Assembly (NCBI RefSeq): GCF_010470665.1
Contig: NZ_VOPZ01000004.1
Location: 1-64,000, forward strand
Direction of reading: 5' to 3'
DNA from: Desulfovibrio sp. JC022
Lineage (GTDB): Bacteria; Desulfobacterota; Desulfovibrionia; Desulfovibrionales; Desulfovibrionaceae
Length of the DNA stretch: 64,000 bases
This document shows positions 26,910-36,888 of this stretch, in pieces; position 1 is the stretch's first letter, and every line of letters starts with the position of its first letter. The position numbers were made by a program, and so were the translations under genes. The notes beneath the pieces are model-generated. The model was not told where the DNA came from and did no database searches. It worked only from the letters and a program-made list of their open reading frames with translations.

Positions 26910-27887
26910 ATGAATATCCCCATGGAACCCATTCGGCTCACGGCAATGATGAGTGCCCAGATGCTGCCCAAAGCACTGGTGGACTTTGCCACGCTTGCGG
27001 CTATCGGTGCCCCGATCATGGCTGTGATCCTCGAAATTACGGCTAAGGCCCGCAAAAAGATTTTTTTCGACAAACTCGCCCAGCAGGTTACGGCACTTAC
27101 TCTTGTACTTTACCTGCTCTTTACCCTCTGCCTTGGAAGTGCTGCCGTTTTTTTCAGCCGCCAGATGCCGTGGCTTCAGGATTGGTTCGTAAATCCAGCT
27201 TCCCCGGTAATGATGTTTTACATCACTCTGGGAATCGCGCTGCTCGGGCTTATTCCTTATAGGTACTCATGGAAAAAGCTAAAAAAGAATAAGCCGCTAC
27301 ACATCATGCTCGGAACGATTGGTGCTTTAGGCGGAGTTGCCTCCATCCATGTTGCCACCGTAATCATGCAAAGATTTTTTACCTTGCAGATTGAAAGCCC
27401 CAACCCGGCAGTTCCAGCCCTTCCCTTCTACACCCATTTTCAGCAACTTCCCGGCAAAGCAGGCCTTTGTCTGGCGGGGATTTACCTGATCATGTCCATC
27501 GCTTTTGCCGCCACAGCATCCGGTCTTTATCTGGTACTCAGACGCAATAAAGACGACTTCGGCCGCGATTATTACAAATTCACTCTTCCGGTAGTTGCCC
27601 GCTGGGCCTTACTTCCCACTCTGCTGCAACTGGCTGCTTCAGGCGGTGTAGTCTACTATATCTGCGGTCCCAACATTGCCCTGCTCTACAGCAACCTGCC
27701 TGTAGCTTTAAGCTTCGGCACCTCCCTGCTACTGACCCTGATCTGCTGCGCAATCTGGATTGTGACCTGTAGAAGCGAAACACCCATGCGCCATAAGATA
27801 GGCCTCGGACTGGCACCGATTCTGGTAATACTTGCCCATGCAACGCTCATGGCAGGAACCATGAGTTTATACCTGAGTCTGTCTTAA
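26910..27887 (+). CDS. Uncharacterised multi-pass membrane protein
   Basis: The 325-residue protein has about eight hydrophobic segments and no recognised signature. A histidine-containing helix (GVASIHVATVIMQRFF) and another near the end (LGLAPILVILAHATLMAG) could in principle coordinate haem or metal, but I cannot support that. The loop between segments is short and basic (SWKKLKKNKP). It stands alone between the TPR lipoprotein gene (divergent) and the chemotaxis operon (convergent), and repeat copy B begins two bases after its stop. Confidence 0.65.
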   Translation: MNIPMEPIRLTAMMSAQMLPKALVDFATLAAIGAPIMAVILEITAKARKKIFFDKLAQQVTALTLVLYLLFTLCLGSAAVFFSRQMPWLQDWFVNPASPVMMFYITLGIALLGLIPYRYSWKKLKKNKPLHIMLGTIGALGGVASIHVATVIMQRFFTLQIESPNPAVPALPFYTHFQQLPGKAGLCLAGIYLIMSIAFAATASGLYLVLRRNKDDFGRDYYKFTLPVVARWALLPTLLQLAASGGVVYYICGPNIALLYSNLPVALSFGTSLLLTLICCAIWIVTCRSETPMRHKIGLGLAPILVILAHATLMAGTMSLYLSLS

Positions 27888-27889
27888 TT

Positions 27890-27975
27890 GCCTTCGGCAA
27901 CCCTGCCGGGGACCTTAAACCCTTTTGAAAAAGGGTTTAATAATCCCAAAACTTTTTGACAGGGCTTCGCCCCTA
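27890..27975. repeat. Modular intergenic repeat (copy B)
   Basis: The copy starts GCCTTCGGC two bases after the membrane-protein stop codon. It contains the hairpin AAACCCTTTTG/AAAAGGGTTT, then AATCCCAAAACTTTTTG and GGGCTTCGCCC. It matches one arm of copy A and the copies at 43.5 and 50.2 kb. Confidence 0.85.
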
Positions 27976-28001
27976 TGATTTTAGAATTTGATTATGTAAA
28001 C

Positions 28002-28037
28002 AAAAATCCCCCTGACGCATCTGCATCAGGGGGATTT
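28002..28037 (-). terminator. cheA terminator
   Basis: ATCCCCCTGA (28006-28015) pairs with TCAGGGGGAT (28026-28035), with an A run (T run on the minus strand) at 28002-28006. It lies 28 bases past the cheA stop. Confidence 0.85.
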
Positions 28038-28064
28038 GCTTTTACTTTATATGACTTGAAATGA

Positions 28065-30977
28065 CTAAATAGCCCCGCCCTTAACGGTCGCCATGCTGTA
28101 CACTTCGTGAGGATCAAGAATGAGAACTACGCTACCATCACCCATGATGGTCGCACCTGATACGCCTTTGAGGTCAAAACCGTTAAGATAATTACCAAGC
28201 GGTTTAATAACAATTTCCTGACGCTCAAGCAGCCTATCCACAACAAGACCGAGTCTGCGCTCGTTATCGTGAATGATAACCACGGGCAGGACTTCGCGCT
28301 CAGGATCGCTGACCGGCTGCTCCAGCAGTTCGGCAAGTTCGGCAATACCGAGAACTTCACCGCGCAGGGTAACAGCCTTACGACCGTTAACTTCAGTAAG
28401 TCTTTCAGCTTCGATCTTGGTAGTTTCAGAAACCGCATCAAGAGGAATGGCGTAGTTGGCACCGTTGATCTGAACCATAAGCGCATCGATAATCGCCAAG
28501 GTCAGCGGCAGGGTCAGGGTAAACTTGGACCCCTTGCCCACTTCCGATGAAATGTGGACGCTTCCTTTGAGATCCTTGATGTTGTTACGCACAACATCCA
28601 TACCTACGCCTCGACCGGAAATGTCGGTGACCTTTTCAGCGGATGAGAAGCCCGGAGCAAAAATCAGCTCAATAGCCTCACGGTCATCAAGGTTGCGGGC
28701 TTCATCTGCGGAGATGACGCCTTTCTTGATAGCCACGTTACGCATTTTTTCAGGATCAATTCCGCGACCATCGTCCTCAACCTCAATGGCAACCGAGTTA
28801 CCCTTGTGGTAAGCGCGCAGCCAGACATGGCCCTGCGGGGTCTTGCCGTTGGCTATACGTTCTTCTTCAGGCTCAAGACCGTGGTCTACCGAGTTCCTGA
28901 TCAGGTGGACAAGAGGATCGCCGATTTCCTCGACAACACTCTTATCGAGTTCAGTCTCTTCGCCTTCGGTTATCAATTCGACCCGCTTGCCGCTCTTACG
29001 GCTCAGGTCGCGAACCAAACGCGGGAATCTGGAAAATACAGTTTGAACAGCGACCATCCGGACCTTCATGATGGTGTCCTGCAAATCATCAGAAATTCTG
29101 GACAGAGCATATGTTGTCTCGGTCAGCTGCTGGGCAACAACCGGGACTTCAAGGTGTCCTTCCTCAAGACCTCGGGCAAGCATGGTATAGCGTCCCCTGC
29201 TGATGATAAGCTCACCGATCAGGTTCATAAGATGATCCAGCTTCTGGTGGTCAACCCTGATGGTGGACATCGCTTTAGGCTTGGAGCTCTTAACAGGTGC
29301 ACTGGCCGCAGGCTTGGCTTTTACAGGCTTGGCTGCGGGTTTAGCAGGAGCGGGTTTAGCTGCGGGTTTTGGTTCCGGCTTAGGCTCGGGTTTCGGTTCC
29401 GGCTTAGGCTCAGGCTTCGGTTCCGGCTTAGGCTCGGGCTTCGGTTCCGGCTTAGGCTCAGGCTTCGGTTCCGGCTTAGGCTCGGGCTTCGGTTCCGGCT
29501 TAGGCTTCGGTTCCGGCTTAGGTTCTTCTTCAGCCGGACCGCCTGCGCCGCCCTTGAGTTCTCCTACAGCAGAATCAATCATCTCAGAAATAATTCCACA
29601 TTCCTGACGCAGCAGATCGAGCATCAGCCCAAAATCCATATCAGAGGAACGAGCCTGATCAACCAGCCCGGCTGTCCTTTCTGCGTACTCCCTCAGATCG
29701 TCAAAGCCCATATATCCACCAGAATTCTGAATGGAAACAAGGCTTCTGTAGAGGCCGTCAATATAATCCTTCTGCCCGGAATCTTCAGCGAGAGTTTTCA
29801 GGGCCAGATCAATATTATCCACCTGCTGGCGGACAGTCTGCTCAAAAATTGCAACGTCTTCCGGGTCCAATCCGTCTTCTGTCTGTTCAAGCTCAGGTTC
29901 AGGTTCGTCAACAACTTCATCTTCTTCGGGGACCACAGCTGCTACAACCTCACCCTTTTCTACAGCATCCTGCAGCGGAGTGACTAGTTGCTCTATATCG
30001 AGGGACTGGACTTCGCCGTTTTTCGGAGAAACATGCGCGATAAGCGACTCAATCCCGTCAACTACAGCCAAAAGCAGGTCAATCATGGACCTGGTGGCTG
30101 CGACTTCACCTTTGCGGACCTTGTTCAGCAGAGTTTCGGCTTCGTGGGTCAGCGAATTAAGTTCTCGGAAACCGATAATTCCGCTATTGCCCTTAAGATT
30201 ATGGAAATATCTGAATATATCATTGATGAGATCATCGTTGCCTTCAGGGTCCTGTTCAAGTTCAAGCAGACCATTTGTAAGGTTCTCGATGATTTCATGG
30301 GCTTCTTCGAGAAAATCGGCCAGATGACCTTCCCCTACTGTTGTCAGCTTGTAGGATTCGGCTTCCTCATTGACAATAGCTACGAACTGAAAAGCCTGTT
30401 TGCGTCCTGACTCGGGCATATTGGACTCCTGCTCAATTTGGGTCTCCGGCAAATCTGTCTCTGCTTCAGCGTATTCTTCAACCGGTTCCGGCTCTACTTC
30501 TTCCAGAACAGGTTCCGGATCAGGCTCAGGCTCAGGTTCCGGTTCTGCTTCCTCCTGCGAGGGAACGGAAGGTTCGGGGGTTTCTCCAGCCATGATGGCA
30601 TCGATTCTTTCAATGGTAATGGAAGTATCAACTTCCCCTTCATTGCCCAGCTCATCAAGATTATCAATCAACTGACGCAGCAAATCGGTAGCAGCGAGAA
30701 TTACATCCATAATTTCAGATGTAACCCCTATTTCGCCCTTCCGGAGTTCGTCGAGAATATTTTCCGCCCTATGGGCGAGTCCGTTGATGATGTTCAGTCC
30801 CAGAAAACCGGAGGCACCTTTTAGGGAGTGCATCGGTCTGAATATCTCATTCAGAAGATCAAGATTCTCGGGATTATTTTCAAGCTCAAGCAAGTTGGGC
30901 TCAATCGTTTCGAGATGCTCTTTAGCTTCAATAATGAAATCCGCAAAAATTTCAGGATCCATGAAATCCTGGCTCAT
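28065..30977 (-). CDS. cheA: Chemotaxis histidine kinase CheA with multiple Hpt domains
   Basis: At 970 residues this is a long CheA. A first Hpt domain has its phospho-histidine at His50 ([14 protein letters not shown]). A second has His259 ([15 protein letters not shown]). A third Hpt-like domain (about 370-470) has [17 protein letters not shown], where both the histidine and the lysine are lost, so it cannot be phosphorylated. A Lys-Pro-Glu-Pro tandem linker spans about 486-542. The dimerisation, ATPase ([29 protein letters not shown]) and CheW-like domains follow. Lack of a classic P2 domain suggests direct transfer to the response regulator. It is the last gene of the operon. Confidence 0.94.
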   Translation of the reverse strand: MSQDFMDPEIFADFIIEAKEHLETIEPNLLELENNPENLDLLNEIFRPMHSLKGASGFLGLNIINGLAHRAENILDELRKGEIGVTSEIMDVILAATDLLRQLIDNLDELGNEGEVDTSITIERIDAIMAGETPEPSVPSQEEAEPEPEPEPDPEPVLEEVEPEPVEEYAEAETDLPETQIEQESNMPESGRKQAFQFVAIVNEEAESYKLTTVGEGHLADFLEEAHEIIENLTNGLLELEQDPEGNDDLINDIFRYFHNLKGNSGIIGFRELNSLTHEAETLLNKVRKGEVAATRSMIDLLLAVVDGIESLIAHVSPKNGEVQSLDIEQLVTPLQDAVEKGEVVAAVVPEEDEVVDEPEPELEQTEDGLDPEDVAIFEQTVRQQVDNIDLALKTLAEDSGQKDYIDGLYRSLVSIQNSGGYMGFDDLREYAERTAGLVDQARSSDMDFGLMLDLLRQECGIISEMIDSAVGELKGGAGGPAEEEPKPEPKPKPEPKPEPKPEPKPEPKPEPKPEPKPEPKPEPKPEPKPEPKPEPKPAAKPAPAKPAAKPVKAKPAASAPVKSSKPKAMSTIRVDHQKLDHLMNLIGELIISRGRYTMLARGLEEGHLEVPVVAQQLTETTYALSRISDDLQDTIMKVRMVAVQTVFSRFPRLVRDLSRKSGKRVELITEGEETELDKSVVEEIGDPLVHLIRNSVDHGLEPEEERIANGKTPQGHVWLRAYHKGNSVAIEVEDDGRGIDPEKMRNVAIKKGVISADEARNLDDREAIELIFAPGFSSAEKVTDISGRGVGMDVVRNNIKDLKGSVHISSEVGKGSKFTLTLPLTLAIIDALMVQINGANYAIPLDAVSETTKIEAERLTEVNGRKAVTLRGEVLGIAELAELLEQPVSDPEREVLPVVIIHDNERRLGLVVDRLLERQEIVIKPLGNYLNGFDLKGVSGATIMGDGSVVLILDPHEVYSMATVKGGAI
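29352..29524 (-). repeat. Tandem 12-base repeat encoding KPEP linker
   Basis: Within cheA, a 12-base unit (24 bases with alternating codon choice) is repeated about fourteen times and encodes Lys-Pro-Glu-Pro. Perfectly repeated DNA of this kind can change length by slippage. Confidence 0.9.
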
Positions 30978-31065
30978 CTAGAGACCCCTGTCTTAAAAGT
31001 TCTTCTGCATTGGTCAGTTGCAGCCAAGTCCGGTATCAGCCCATCAGGGTCGAACCGCAAATACA

Positions 31066-31434
31066 TTATCCGAGAAGCATTTTAATATTCTTAACCATCT
31101 TTTCAGGCTGCGCCGGTTTAACCATATAAAGGTTAGCCCCCAGGCTCAGGCCGGTCTGAATATCTTTTTCCTGACCTTCAGTCGAGAGCACGATAATCGG
31201 AATATCTTTATACGCATCCTGCTCACGGACTGTTTTAATGTAAGTAAACCCGTCCATTCTCGGCATGTTTACATCGGAAATAATTAGATCAACTTTGTCC
31301 AGACTGTAAAGCTTTTCAAGGCCGTCCAACCCATCTTCCGCGGTAGTTACCTTGAACCCTTCTTTTTTCATGATGAAGGCGACGAGGTTCCTTACAGTCT
31401 TTGAATCGTCAACTATCAGAATATGTTTAGGCAT
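31066..31434 (-). CDS. cheY: CheY-like single-domain response regulator
   Basis: The 122-residue protein is a stand-alone receiver. The acidic pocket is Asp9/Asp10 (ILIVDDS), the phospho-acceptor is Asp54 (LIISDVNMPRMDG), with the switch threonine in VLSTEG and lysine in MVKPAQP. The ATG at 31434 has GGAG six bases upstream; an in-frame GTG at 31449 overlaps that signal and is less likely. It lies between cheW and cheA and is probably the receiver for this CheA. Confidence 0.93.
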   Translation of the reverse strand: MPKHILIVDDSKTVRNLVAFIMKKEGFKVTTAEDGLDGLEKLYSLDKVDLIISDVNMPRMDGFTYIKTVREQDAYKDIPIIVLSTEGQEKDIQTGLSLGANLYMVKPAQPEKMVKNIKMLLG

Positions 31435-32125
31435 TTCCCTCTCCTTCACTCTTTAAAATTTGTTCCACCAGCCGATCCACGGAAAGAACATTGACCAGTT
31501 TTTCACCATTTTTATAAAGACCGAGCAGAAAATCAGAGCTCACACCCACCTCTGATTCCACCCCCCAGACCATATCTTTACTGTCCGCGCGATACATGGT
31601 CCTGACTGCGCTGATGGCCAAACCTATCTGCAACCCTTTATGTCTGCAAATAACCACAAACTTATCATGGATACCCATTCCGTCATGCAAAAGAAATCTC
31701 AAATCAAGCACCGGAGTGACCCGGCCTCTAAGATTGATAATGCCCTGCATGAAACGGGGAGCCGCAGGCAGGAGAGTCACAGGAACTTTCCTGACCACCT
31801 CTTGAATTACCATAATCGGCAATCCGTACTCCCTGTCCCCGACAACAAAACTAACGAGCTGGATCTCATCCTCGTCCTTGAGTTTTTCCTCAAAGTCTGC
31901 GGAGCTTCCTTCTCCTCCGTAATCGTCAACAGGGCCGGCCCCGAATCCGGGAAGAGCCGCATCACCGCGGGGATCAACCCTCTCAAGACTGTTAAATGCT
32001 GCCTGCCCGCCGATGCCCATATACTTATCCATGAAAGCTTCTTCGGCATCAGTATATCCATCGGCCTGCTTTTCTTCGCTGGGCAGATTCACATTTTCAA
32101 CAAAATATTCTTCAGGCGTCTTCAT
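31427..32125 (-). CDS. cheW: CheW-like coupling protein with N-terminal extension
   Basis: CheW couples chemoreceptors to CheA. Residues about 80-232 form the CheW domain (IQLVSFVVGDREYGLPIMVI, then FMQGIINLRGRVTPVLDLR). The first 80 residues are an acidic, low-complexity extension not seen in E. coli CheW and may regulate or tether it. The gene overlaps the upstream parA-type gene by 14 bases and the downstream cheY by a few bases, so the operon is tightly coupled. Confidence 0.92.
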   Translation of the reverse strand: MKTPEEYFVENVNLPSEEKQADGYTDAEEAFMDKYMGIGGQAAFNSLERVDPRGDAALPGFGAGPVDDYGGEGSSADFEEKLKDEDEIQLVSFVVGDREYGLPIMVIQEVVRKVPVTLLPAAPRFMQGIINLRGRVTPVLDLRFLLHDGMGIHDKFVVICRHKGLQIGLAISAVRTMYRADSKDMVWGVESEVGVSSDFLLGLYKNGEKLVNVLSVDRLVEQILKSEGEGNA

Positions 32126-32930
32126 TTCTGACTATCTCTCTTGCCAACTGCATATATTCCTGAGCGCCTCGCGTTTTGGGATCAATATCAAAAATGATCT
32201 TTCCGCTGGCACAGGCCTCTCTGAACTTGGTATCCATATGGATAACTGAGCTGAAGACCTTGTCCCCCAACTTTCTCCTGATCAGATTCAAAATCTTCCT
32301 GCATGCCCCCGCCCTGCCGTCATACATAGTTGGCAAAGCCCTGAATTTGACCGGGCTTGGAAGCACTTTATTCAAAATCTTAATCGTATCAAAGAGCAAC
32401 CGGATACCGTAAAGAGCCAAAAAGTCAGTCTGAATAGGGATCAAAACTGTATCCGCAGCCACAATGGCGTTAACCAGCAGCACTCCCACATGGGGCGGAC
32501 AGTCGATGAGTATGTAATCATAATACTCTTTTATCTCATCCAATGAATTGGAGAGGACCATCCCCTTATTCTTCCTGTCTTTAAGATCAACCTCCAGCTC
32601 GGATAACCGAATGCTGGCCGGAACAAAGTCAAAGCCCACCCAATCGCGTTTTTTGACTATCTCGCCCCAGAGGCTCTTGAAATCCGCATTATCAAAAAAC
32701 AGATCATGAGCCGAGGTGGTGACGGTTTCAGGAAAGTAGGACATGTGGACTGAAGCGTTCGCATGGGGATCAAGGTCGATAACAAGAACTTTTTTTGAAA
32801 GTCTGGTTAACGCCTGCCCAAGGGTCAGCGCCGTTGTCGTCTTGCCTACTCCTCCTTTCTGGTTGGCGATAGCGTAAACTTTCGCCAGCGATGCAGTTCC
32901 GTCCGACTGCTTTGTATTATTACTTTCCAT
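32112..32930 (-). CDS. ParA-family ATPase of a chemotaxis operon
   Basis: The 272-residue protein has a deviant Walker A motif IANQKGGVGKTTTALTL (Lys25 signature lysine and Lys30), LVIDLDPHANAS and the switch region YDYILIDCPPHVGVLL. ParA relatives in chemotaxis operons (ParC) place chemosensory arrays at the pole or ensure they are inherited. The neighbouring che genes make this the most likely role, while chromosome partitioning is unlikely because no parB is present. Confidence 0.88.
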   Translation of the reverse strand: MESNNTKQSDGTASLAKVYAIANQKGGVGKTTTALTLGQALTRLSKKVLVIDLDPHANASVHMSYFPETVTTSAHDLFFDNADFKSLWGEIVKKRDWVGFDFVPASIRLSELEVDLKDRKNKGMVLSNSLDEIKEYYDYILIDCPPHVGVLLVNAIVAADTVLIPIQTDFLALYGIRLLFDTIKILNKVLPSPVKFRALPTMYDGRAGACRKILNLIRRKLGDKVFSSVIHMDTKFREACASGKIIFDIDPKTRGAQEYMQLAREIVRNEDA

Positions 32931-32971
32931 ATCAGCCCGCAGTTTTAAATAAAGTTAACCGCAGACCGGTA

Positions 32972-33850
32972 TTATTCCAGCTTCTGATAAATAATCGCAC
33001 CCGGATGATGAACCGGTTTGAAAGCCCTGGTAATATTATGCAGGGATTCGGAATGCCCGATTATCAAATAACCGCCGGGGACAAGATTATCGTAGTAAGC
33101 ATTAATAACCTTTTTCTTCATGGCCTCATCAAAATAGATGATCACGTTTCTGCAAAACACGATTTCAGATCTTTCAACCCGCTTGACCTGCATACGGTCG
33201 CTCAGGTTGATCTGGCCGAAACTGACCAACTGTTTGATTGCAGGCTTTACCTTATACTGCTTGCCGTCCTTATCAAAAAACTTTGCAATCTTATCCTTGG
33301 GAGTGGTCCGCAATGAATATTCGCTGTAAACAGCACGGCGTGCAGACTTAAGCACTCTTTCGGAAAGGTCATTGGCTGTAATTTTGATATCCCAGCTGCT
33401 CAGTTCGGGACCAAGCACGTCATGAATAATCATGGACAATGTGTATGGTTCCTCACCGGTAGAGCAACCGGCAGACCAGATACGCAGACGTTTGCGTCTT
33501 TTTTTACGCAACTCGTCCAAAACAGCCGGCAGTACCTTGGTTTGAAAAACCTTCAGTTGAGGCGGGTTACGGTAAAAACTTGTCTCGTTGGTGGTAATGA
33601 CCTCAAAGAGCTTGTTAAGTTCCGCTTTTTTACCCGGATCATATTGCAAGTAGTAATAATACTCGCCAAAACTCTTGAGGTTAAGCTCCTTCAAACGATT
33701 GGCAAGACGGTTTTCAAGCAGATACTTACGGTTACCCGCAATAAAAATACCTGCCTGATCGTAAATAAAATCCCTAAGCTGTGTGAACTCCAGATCGGAG
33801 ATCTTCAGCTCTTTCCGCAGCGATATTGTCTTTGAAAACAGAGAAGACAT
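32972..33850 (-). CDS. cheR: Chemotaxis protein methyltransferase CheR
   Basis: CheR methylates glutamates of chemoreceptors using S-adenosylmethionine. The 292-residue protein has the helical N-domain (LEFTQLRDFIYDQAGIF) and the SAM-binding catalytic domain, RIWSAGCSTGEEPYTLSMI and VFCRNVIIYFDEAMKKKV. It lacks the C-terminal TPRs found in some CheR proteins. GGAG precedes the ATG. The stop of the upstream HEAT gene directly adjoins its start. Confidence 0.94.
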   Translation of the reverse strand: MSSLFSKTISLRKELKISDLEFTQLRDFIYDQAGIFIAGNRKYLLENRLANRLKELNLKSFGEYYYYLQYDPGKKAELNKLFEVITTNETSFYRNPPQLKVFQTKVLPAVLDELRKKRRKRLRIWSAGCSTGEEPYTLSMIIHDVLGPELSSWDIKITANDLSERVLKSARRAVYSEYSLRTTPKDKIAKFFDKDGKQYKVKPAIKQLVSFGQINLSDRMQVKRVERSEIVFCRNVIIYFDEAMKKKVINAYYDNLVPGGYLIIGHSESLHNITRAFKPVHHPGAIIYQKLE

Positions 33851-35779
33851 CTAGTCTCCTTCTCCTTGCTCTTCCTGAATTCTCAAAATAGCTTCTTCGG
33901 CAGCCTGAATAACCTCGGGATCGGAATCGGAATTGGACGCTTCCAGAAGAGCCTGAAACGCCATAGTTCCGCCGATGGCGCCTAATACTTCAATCACTTT
34001 AAGGACCACAAGCTTATGTGGAGAATCCAACATAGTTATAAGTTGAGGCAATGCACTTTCTTCACGATGATCGCCGAGGGCTTCCGCAGCTCTTATCTGC
34101 ACCCAGTCGTCGTCATCCTGAAGAGCCTGTATAATGTAGGGAATAGCTTCTTCTGTGTAGCAACTTCCCAGAAGTTCGATCACAGTCAAGCGCACATCGC
34201 GATTTTCATCATGCAATCTTGAAAAAATAAGGGACATGCTTTCGGGGTCCGAGTAACAATCATGCAATGCTTCAAGAGCGATTTTCCTGATATCAGGAAC
34301 CTCGTCCTCAAGAGCAATCCTGATCTGTTCAAGATTGCCGTGAGCATCGATTTTACCCATGGCAAAGACCGCCATCAGCCTTTCAATAGGTTCATCACTG
34401 CTGAACAGTTCTACGAAACGCTTATTAACATCCTCGCCGCCGATAGCAACACAGGCATTGAGCGCAGCTTCTTTCACGTCATCATACGAATGAGTGAGCA
34501 GCCCGAAAATTGCGTCCACAGCCTCAACGTCCTTAAGCTTGCCGCCAAGGAAATTGATGGCCGACTTAAGCATGGAGCCGTCCTGCTCGCTCTCGAGAAC
34601 ATTTTCGAAAAAGTCTTTAGCCTCTTCTCCGGCTGTACCGACAAGAGCTTCAAGAATTCCCCGTTTAATGTCCCGGTCACCGTTCCCAAAAGCATCCATC
34701 AGGGCCTTGGAAACTTCCGGACCTTCCAGTCTGGACATCAGTTCTATTACAATTGCCGCTTTCTTGAAATTACCGCTGTTCAGTGCGGCAACCATAGCTT
34801 CGTTCATGCCGAGATTTGAAAGATCATCAACAATGATAGCAAGCCGATCACGATCACGATCCGGGTCAAGTTCGCTGGCTAGGTTAAGCACTTCTTCAGT
34901 TGCTTTTTCCCCGCCCACGTAACTTAAACCGGAAATAGCGGCGTCCTGCACATCTTCATCTTCGTCTTTAAGGGCAACCAGCATATATTCCCGGAGTTTT
35001 TCCCGCTCGTTGGCGGAAAGAAGCTTGAGCGATTTGCCACCAAGAATGCTTACAATAGCCTTAACAATTTTATTACGCAGGGCGGTCGGACTTTTATCCA
35101 GATGTCTGAGCAACATGGTAACAGCCTTAATATTACCAACTTCGCCGAGAGCATCCACAATCATGGAAGCCACAAGGTCGGAACTGGAATTCAAAGCCTT
35201 AACCAGAGCATCAACTGAGCTGGAATGCTTGATCTTTGCCAAAGCCTCGATCACTGCATACTGCACCCATTCATCGTCCTGCATGGCCTTGTTCAAGCAC
35301 CGGGCAGCTGCGGGATTGGCAAGATCACCAAGGCTCACCGCAGCCTGATAGCGGACATTAACTTCAGGGTCTTTAAGCAAAGCATCGCACAAAGGCTCAA
35401 CAGCCATGAAACTGTTGGTGGAGCCCAGAATGTCGGTTGCGAAAATTCTGATATCAGCATCATCGTCATGGACAAGTGCCACCAAAGAAGCAAAATCCTG
35501 CGCTCCGACTTCACGCAAGATGTCCATGGAAAGGTTCCTGACCGGGGCATCATCAGATCGCAGCAGGGGTACCACAACCTGAACAGCTCCCTTGCCGCCG
35601 ATACTGCGTAAAGCCTGATCAGCAGCTTCCTGTAATCCCAGATGGTTGGACTTTAAAAGATCGGCCAGCAGAGGAACGGCATCTGCACATTTCAACTCCC
35701 CAGCCTGAAACGCGGCCTCACGGACAACTTCATTGTCGTCGCTTTTAAGTTCATCCAGAACCTTAGAACAATCCGTCAT
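33851..35779 (-). CDS. HEAT-repeat protein of the chemotaxis operon
   Basis: The 642-residue protein is built almost wholly of HEAT/PBS-type helical repeats of about 31 residues, each with a pattern such as DWVQIRAAEALGDHREESAL or EVNVRYQAAVSLGDLANPAA. Such solenoids act as protein-binding scaffolds. No enzymatic motif is seen. Its position between cheB and cheR suggests it binds adaptation enzymes, receptors or the ParA-type protein, but no partner can be named from sequence. The first codon is ATG with GGGG upstream. Confidence 0.87.
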   Translation of the reverse strand: MTDCSKVLDELKSDDNEVVREAAFQAGELKCADAVPLLADLLKSNHLGLQEAADQALRSIGGKGAVQVVVPLLRSDDAPVRNLSMDILREVGAQDFASLVALVHDDDADIRIFATDILGSTNSFMAVEPLCDALLKDPEVNVRYQAAVSLGDLANPAAARCLNKAMQDDEWVQYAVIEALAKIKHSSSVDALVKALNSSSDLVASMIVDALGEVGNIKAVTMLLRHLDKSPTALRNKIVKAIVSILGGKSLKLLSANEREKLREYMLVALKDEDEDVQDAAISGLSYVGGEKATEEVLNLASELDPDRDRDRLAIIVDDLSNLGMNEAMVAALNSGNFKKAAIVIELMSRLEGPEVSKALMDAFGNGDRDIKRGILEALVGTAGEEAKDFFENVLESEQDGSMLKSAINFLGGKLKDVEAVDAIFGLLTHSYDDVKEAALNACVAIGGEDVNKRFVELFSSDEPIERLMAVFAMGKIDAHGNLEQIRIALEDEVPDIRKIALEALHDCYSDPESMSLIFSRLHDENRDVRLTVIELLGSCYTEEAIPYIIQALQDDDDWVQIRAAEALGDHREESALPQLITMLDSPHKLVVLKVIEVLGAIGGTMAFQALLEASNSDSDPEVIQAAEEAILRIQEEQGEGD

Positions 35780-35838
35780 TGCAAGTCCCCATTTTGTTTA
35801 AATCCGCAAGACATCTTACGGTTGCTTCAAAAATAAAA

Positions 35839-36888
35839 TTACAGGTAAAGATTGTTGATGATTGCATTTGCCATATCATCAATATCTACGATTTCATCTG
35901 CGAGTCCGTCATCCACGATTGCTTTAGGCATACCGTAAACAACACAGGAAGAGTCACTCTGTGCAATAGCCCTGCCGCCTTTGCTTTTAAGATCCCTGAT
36001 CCCGTCTCGACCGTCATTACCCATACCGGTGAGAATAACTCCGAGAGCTCTGCGTCCGACTGCCTTTGCAACTGACGAAGCAAGCACGTTTGCAGAAGGC
36101 TTGTATAGAGCTTCCTTGGGTTCAGGCGTTACAATCAAATCAATCCTGCTGACTTTCTGGTCAATAATCAGATGGGAACCACCGGGAGCAACAAATGCGT
36201 GTCCGGGCAGCAGTCTATCCCCGGTTTCGGCTTCTTTGACCTTAAGCTGACTGACTCCATTGAGACGGTTCGCAAAGGGGCCGGTAAAAGCCTTGGGCAT
36301 ATGCTGCGCAATAACGATTCCCGCCGGGAAATCTTTAGGGAGTGAGGAAAGAATTTTCTGAACTGCCGGCGGCCCACCGGTGGAGACACCGATAACAACC
36401 ACATCACGCTTGGCACGTCCGCGCGGAGTTCTCACCGGGGCGGCAGGTCTGCGTGCGGCAGCAGCAGCCCGCATGCGGGGCACCGGACGCATTTTGCGTC
36501 TGGCAACAGTTTTAACTTTTGAAATCAGATCGTTTTCAATTTTGACAATGTCGAGGGAAACTTTTGAAAGCTGCTTGGGGATAAAGTCAACGGCCCCAAG
36601 ATCCATGGCTTTAAGGGTAGCCTCGGCTCCTTCGGTCGTCAGGGAACTGACCATGAGTACCGGCCGGGGCATTTCCATCATGATATGCCTCAGCGCGGTA
36701 AGACCGTCCATCTTGGGCATCTCAATATCAAGGGTAACGACATCCGGATTGTGCTTCCGGATAACCCTTAAACCTTCCTCCCCGTCACGCGCGGTGGCAA
36801 CCACCTTGATGCCGGGATCCTTCTGCAACATGGTGCTGATAGCTTTACGCATGAAAGCGGAATCATCTACAACTACGACATTTATCAC
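35839..36888 (-). CDS. cheB: Chemotaxis methylesterase CheB
   Basis: The 349-residue protein has an N-terminal receiver (VVVDDSAFMRKA, acceptor Asp54 in VTLDIEMPKMDG) and a C-terminal methylesterase domain with the serine in VIGVSTGGPPAVQKIL, histidine in AQHMPK and aspartate in LTGMGNDGRDG. A basic linker (RRKMRPVPRMRAAAAARRP) lies between. It removes methyl groups from, or deamidates, chemoreceptors after phosphorylation by CheA. Translation starts at GTG with AAGGAGAT upstream. It is the first gene of the operon. Confidence 0.95.
   Translation of the reverse strand: MINVVVVDDSAFMRKAISTMLQKDPGIKVVATARDGEEGLRVIRKHNPDVVTLDIEMPKMDGLTALRHIMMEMPRPVLMVSSLTTEGAEATLKAMDLGAVDFIPKQLSKVSLDIVKIENDLISKVKTVARRKMRPVPRMRAAAAARRPAAPVRTPRGRAKRDVVVIGVSTGGPPAVQKILSSLPKDFPAGIVIAQHMPKAFTGPFANRLNGVSQLKVKEAETGDRLLPGHAFVAPGGSHLIIDQKVSRIDLIVTPEPKEALYKPSANVLASSVAKAVGRRALGVILTGMGNDGRDGIRDLKSKGGRAIAQSDSSCVVYGMPKAIVDDGLADEIVDIDDMANAIINNLYL

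Noticed and set aside
29352-29524. A regular short repeat that could look like a CRISPR array
   Set aside because: The unit is 12 bases with no unique spacers and codes for the KPEP linker of CheA; no cas genes are present.
28806-29987. A 393-residue open frame opposite cheA
   Set aside because: It arises from the KPEP repeats and codon bias of cheA; the predicted Phe-Arg-Leu repeats are not a plausible protein.
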